Source of the DNA: Compostibacter hankyongensis | GTDB taxonomy: Bacteria; Bacteroidota; Bacteroidia; Chitinophagales; Chitinophagaceae | Assembly: GCF_039541075.1 (NCBI RefSeq) | Contig: NZ_BAABFN010000002.1 | Location: forward strand, 744,001-808,000 | Reading direction: 5' to 3' | Length of the DNA: 64,000 nt | In this document: positions 61,509 through 64,000 of the stretch, piece after piece | How the letters are laid out: the number at the start of each line of letters is the position of its first letter | Numbering within the stretch: position 1 is the first letter of the stretch | Translations under genes and position numbers: made by a program | The notes under the pieces: generated by a model | What the model saw: the letters and a program-made list of their open reading frames with translations, nothing else | Told to the model about the DNA's origin: nothing | Databases searched by the model: none

Positions 61509-62414
61509 ATGGATTTTGGAAAAGTAAGTGCCGCCGCCATTGATAAAATTGATTTCCGTCTTCCTGACGACCCGCCGCTGACCCGGCAGGTGCTGGCAGA
61601 AGCCGCGAAATCACAGGAAGCGCCGGTCATCTATACCGGCTGCGCCAAATGGGGACGAAAAGAATGGGTGGATAAGCTGTACCCGCCGGGCACAAAGGAA
61701 CGGGACTTCCTGTCGCAGTATGTAACCCAGTTCAACTCCATCGAGCTGAATGCCACCCATTATAAGATATATGAGCCGGAGACCATCCGCCGCTGGTCGC
61801 TGACGGCCGGGAAACGTCGTTTCCTGTTCTGCCCCAAGTTCCCGCAAGTCATCAGCCACGAGGGCAACCTGTATGCTGCAAAGGAGCTGACGGCTGCTTT
61901 TTTGGAAAGCATACGGGCCTTTGAGACCCATCTGGGCCCCTGCTTTCTCCAGTTCAGCGAACACTTTTCCCCGGGCCGCCGCGACGAGCTGTATACCTAT
62001 CTTTCCTCACTGCCGCGGGACCTGCCCTGCTATCTCGAGCTGCGCCATCCGCAGTGGTTTGGCGATGCGGCTATCCGCAGGGAGCTGTTCGAACTGCTAC
62101 GGAAATTACAGCTGGGAGCGGTCATCACGGACACTTCCGGAAGAAGGGACTGCGCCCATATGGAGCTGCCCATACCCGGGGCCTTTGTGCGTTTTGTGGG
62201 CAACAACCTGCATCCTACCGATTACCGGCGTATAGACGAATGGGTACTGCGGATAAAAAGCTGGTTACAGCAGGGGTTGAAACAGCTTTATTTTTTTATG
62301 CATCAGCATGACGAAAAGGATTCCCCTGAACTGTGTTTATATCTGATTCAGGCGCTCAACAAACATTGCGGGACAAAGCTGGAAGCCCCCCGTTTTCAGC
62401 AAAGATTGTTTTAG
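61509..62414 (+). CDS. DUF72 domain-containing protein
   Basis: A TIM-barrel-like DUF72 protein of 301 residues. VIYTGCAKWGRKEWVDKLYPPGTKERDFLSQYVTQFNSIELNATHYKIY holds the family core (segments YTGCAKWGRKEWVDKLYPP and FNSIELNATHY). RRFLFCPKFPQVISHEG and CYLELRHPQWF (segments FCPKFPQ and LELRHPQWF) follow. Function is unproven, with metal- or nucleic-acid-related roles suggested in the literature. The ATG at 61509 is used; the frame upstream to 61029 has no conserved sequence. Confidence 0.9.
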   Translation: MDFGKVSAAAIDKIDFRLPDDPPLTRQVLAEAAKSQEAPVIYTGCAKWGRKEWVDKLYPPGTKERDFLSQYVTQFNSIELNATHYKIYEPETIRRWSLTAGKRRFLFCPKFPQVISHEGNLYAAKELTAAFLESIRAFETHLGPCFLQFSEHFSPGRRDELYTYLSSLPRDLPCYLELRHPQWFGDAAIRRELFELLRKLQLGAVITDTSGRRDCAHMELPIPGAFVRFVGNNLHPTDYRRIDEWVLRIKSWLQQGLKQLYFFMHQHDEKDSPELCLYLIQALNKHCGTKLEAPRFQQRLF

Positions 62415-62419
62415 GAAAG

Positions 62420-62493
62420 TGACCCGGATGCGATTCGAACGCATGACCGACAGCTTAGAAGGCTGTTGCTCTATCCAGCTGAGCTACCGGGTC
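62420..62493 (-). tRNA. tRNA-Arg (TCT)
   Basis: On the minus strand the acceptor GACCCGG pairs with CCGGGTC. The anticodon stem CAGCC/AGCTG-like arm (loop CTTCTAA) has anticodon TCT, and the T arm is TGCG-TTCGAAT-CGCA. Discriminator A; CCA is not encoded. Confidence 0.95.
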
Positions 62494-62540
62494 GGAGTAT
62501 TTCAAAAAGCAGGAGCGCATCTCCTGCGCAGCCTGCGCGG

Positions 62541-62548
62541 CAAAGGTA
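62541..62548 (-). promoter_or_regulatory. -7 element of tRNA-Arg
   Basis: The minus strand reads TACCTTTG, 48 bp upstream of the mature tRNA-Arg 5' end. Confidence 0.5.
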
Positions 62549-62617
62549 AAATTATTTTACTAATTTCGGAACTTCAACGCGGCAGGACCAGCGCCTGCCC
62601 TAAATTCCGCAATCGCT

Positions 62618-63289
62618 ATGGATGTAAAGATCGAACCCTCGTGGAAAGCCGTTTTACAGGATGAGTTTGAACAGCCCTACTTTCATGATATTGCCGTATT
62701 CCTGAAATCGGAAAAGCAGAAAGGGAAAACCATCTATCCTCCGGGACCGCTTATCTTCAACGCTTTTGACAAGACGCCCTTTGACCGGGTAAAGGCCGTC
62801 ATCCTGGGACAGGATCCTTATCATGGTCCCGGGCAGGCGCATGGTCTCTGCTTCTCGGTGCCGGACGGCGTACCGCCGCCACCTTCGCTGGTAAACATCT
62901 TTAAAGAGCTGCATGCCGATACGGGCGATCCCATTCCCCGCTCCGGCAATCTCGAAAAATGGGCCACCCGCGGAGTGCTGCTGCTCAACGCCTTTCTGAC
63001 GGTGGAGGCCAGCGCCCCCGCCTCCCACAGCAAGGCCGGCTGGGAGCAGTTTACCGATGCCGTTATCCGCAAGATATCCGAACAAAAGGAAGGTGTGGTA
63101 TTCCTGCTATGGGGCCGTTTTGCCCAGCAGAAAGAAGCGCTGATCGATACCGCGCGCAATCCCGTTCTGAAGGCCGCCCACCCTTCGCCTTTTTCTGCCG
63201 ACCGCGGCTTTTTCGGCTGCCGCCATTTTTCAAAAACCAACGAGCTCCTGCGTCAGGCAGGCAAAAAACCTATAGACTGGACACTGTGA
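62618..63289 (+). CDS. ung: Uracil-DNA glycosylase
   Basis: Family 1 UDG, 223 residues, excising uracil from DNA. The catalytic water-activating motif is GQDPYHGPGQAHGLCFSVP (Asp66). NVFKELH-like IFKELHADTG, LLLNAFLTVEA and the DNA-intercalating loop HPSPFSADRGF (catalytic His) are all present, and GCRHFSKTNELL closes the fold. The stop overlaps the plsC-like GTG start (CTGTGA), so translation is coupled. Confidence 0.96.
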   Translation: MDVKIEPSWKAVLQDEFEQPYFHDIAVFLKSEKQKGKTIYPPGPLIFNAFDKTPFDRVKAVILGQDPYHGPGQAHGLCFSVPDGVPPPPSLVNIFKELHADTGDPIPRSGNLEKWATRGVLLLNAFLTVEASAPASHSKAGWEQFTDAVIRKISEQKEGVVFLLWGRFAQQKEALIDTARNPVLKAAHPSPFSADRGFFGCRHFSKTNELLRQAGKKPIDWTL

Positions 63290-64000
63290 CACAAAAAAGA
63301 ATACCGGCCCTGCAGCGCATCCTGGGACGGGTCTATGCGCTGTACGCCCTGCTGATGTTTATCATCACCATCCTGCTGGTGGCTATCCCCGTAAGCCTTG
63401 CCCATCTCCTGGTCCGCGACGACCGGCGCAGGACAAAGATCGTCATGGACAGCTACCGTGTATGGATGGGCGTTTACCTACCGCTGATCGGCTGTCCCGT
63501 TACGAGAACGGGTCAGGAACATTTCCGCCCGGACACCACCTATGTGGTCGTTTACAACCACAACTCGCTGGCGGATGTGCTGGTATCTACCCCCTATGTG
63601 CCGGGAGCCAGCAAAACGCTGGCCAAGAAAGAGCTGGCAAGAATACCCGTTTTCGGGCTGATCTACCGCAGCGGATCCGTGCTGGTGGACCGCAGCGACC
63701 CCAACAGCCGCCTGAAAAGCATCGAAGACATGAAGGCGGTGCTCGCCCAGGGCATGCACATGATCCTTTACCCGGAAGGCACGCGCAACAAAACTTCCGC
63801 TCCGCTCAAGCCTTTCTACAAGGGTGCTTTTAAGGTAGCCGTGGAGTCGCAGCACCCCATCGTGCCCGCCCTGATCTTTCATACCCGCGAGATCCTTCCG
63901 CCGGGGCTGTCGTTTTATGCCTGGCCCCATCGTATCCGCATCCGGTATATGCCGCCGGTGCCCACCGCCGGCCTGGGACCGGATGACGTACCCGCCTTAA
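63286..64000 (+). CDS. 1-acyl-sn-glycerol-3-phosphate acyltransferase-like protein (3' truncated by window)
   Basis: An open frame from a GTG at 63286 (overlapping the ung stop by 4 bp) runs off the window end, with 238 residues seen. An N-terminal helix (LYALLMFIITILLVAIPV) is followed by the PlsC catalytic motif NHNSLAD (Asn91-His92-x4-Asp97) and the glycerol-phosphate motif YPEGTRNKT (162-170). PlsC-type enzymes make phosphatidic acid. GTG is the only start near the helix. Confidence 0.85.
   Translation, partial: MTQKRIPALQRILGRVYALYALLMFIITILLVAIPVSLAHLLVRDDRRRTKIVMDSYRVWMGVYLPLIGCPVTRTGQEHFRPDTTYVVVYNHNSLADVLVSTPYVPGASKTLAKKELARIPVFGLIYRSGSVLVDRSDPNSRLKSIEDMKAVLAQGMHMILYPEGTRNKTSAPLKPFYKGAFKVAVESQHPIVPALIFHTREILPPGLSFYAWPHRIRIRYMPPVPTAGLGPDDVPAL

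Overview
The window reads as a chromosomal segment of a Bacteroidota bacterium, most likely family Chitinophagaceae or a close relative. The evidence is a SusC/SusD pair, CarboxypepD-type TonB receptors, lineage-typical families (GSCFA, DUF4199, DUF5777, DUF6496, OMP_b-brl_3) and repeated TAnnTTTG promoter -7 elements with almost no Shine-Dalgarno sequences. Most of the segment is G+C-rich. The stretch from about 17.5 to 34.7 kb is visibly more A+T-rich and is probably a separately acquired or anciently distinct block. No rRNA, CRISPR, transposase, integrase or phage gene is visible.

Layout. 0-3 kb: the tail of an outer-membrane barrel, then a CHRD lipoprotein, a c-type-cytochrome-like lipoprotein with an unusual CX3CH motif, a YceI protein and a DUF5777 barrel. 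3-9.6 kb: dapF and a nucleoside phosphorylase, tRNA-Cys, a GSCFA protein, an MFS exporter, and a tightly packed Nudix-rlmB-mvaB operon. 9.7-14.1 kb: a four-gene surface-glycan unit (nucleotide-sugar epimerase, ArnT-like GT39, polyprenyl-phosphate GT2, UPF0104 membrane protein). 14.3-16.7 kb: a DEAD-box helicase, a small Lys/Ser-repeat DUF6496 protein and a YciF-like ferritin-fold protein.

17.2-34.7 kb: tRNA-Pro followed by two degenerate copies of its own 3' end, which looks like an integration hotspot. Then come purK-purE, a TonB receptor, a SusCD locus without any recognisable glycoside hydrolase (it encodes an alpha/beta hydrolase and a Kelch propeller), a beta-lactamase-fold hydrolase, and an oppositely oriented RbsABC-type sugar ABC importer. 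Two copies of a composite hairpin plus 14-bp palindrome lie upstream of susC.

35-43 kb: a two-domain spondin lipoprotein, then redox and thiol-protection genes (AhpD-like protein, SDR, MsrA, MsrB, flavin disulfide reductase, EgtB and EgtD for ergothioneine), and an orphan receiver protein. 43-47.9 kb: Old Yellow Enzyme, TauE, a dihydroorotase-like protein lacking metal ligands, and two DUF4199 proteins. 47.9-53 kb: GT2, GT4 and a complete GDP-D-glycero-alpha-D-manno-heptose pathway (hddA, gmhA, hddC, gmhB). 53-64 kb: a secreted unknown, a large TonB-like barrel, lepA, rocD, a VIT1/CCC1 transporter, a small membrane protein, DUF72, tRNA-Arg, ung and a truncated plsC.

Three intergenic spacers (about 40.72, 52.36 and 60.2 kb) are degenerate arrays with an exact 7-nt period. 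Two run into neighbouring start or stop codons, and two are partly self-complementary. These arrays, the tRNA-Pro remnants and the glycosidase-free SusCD/ABC locus are the parts most worth following up.
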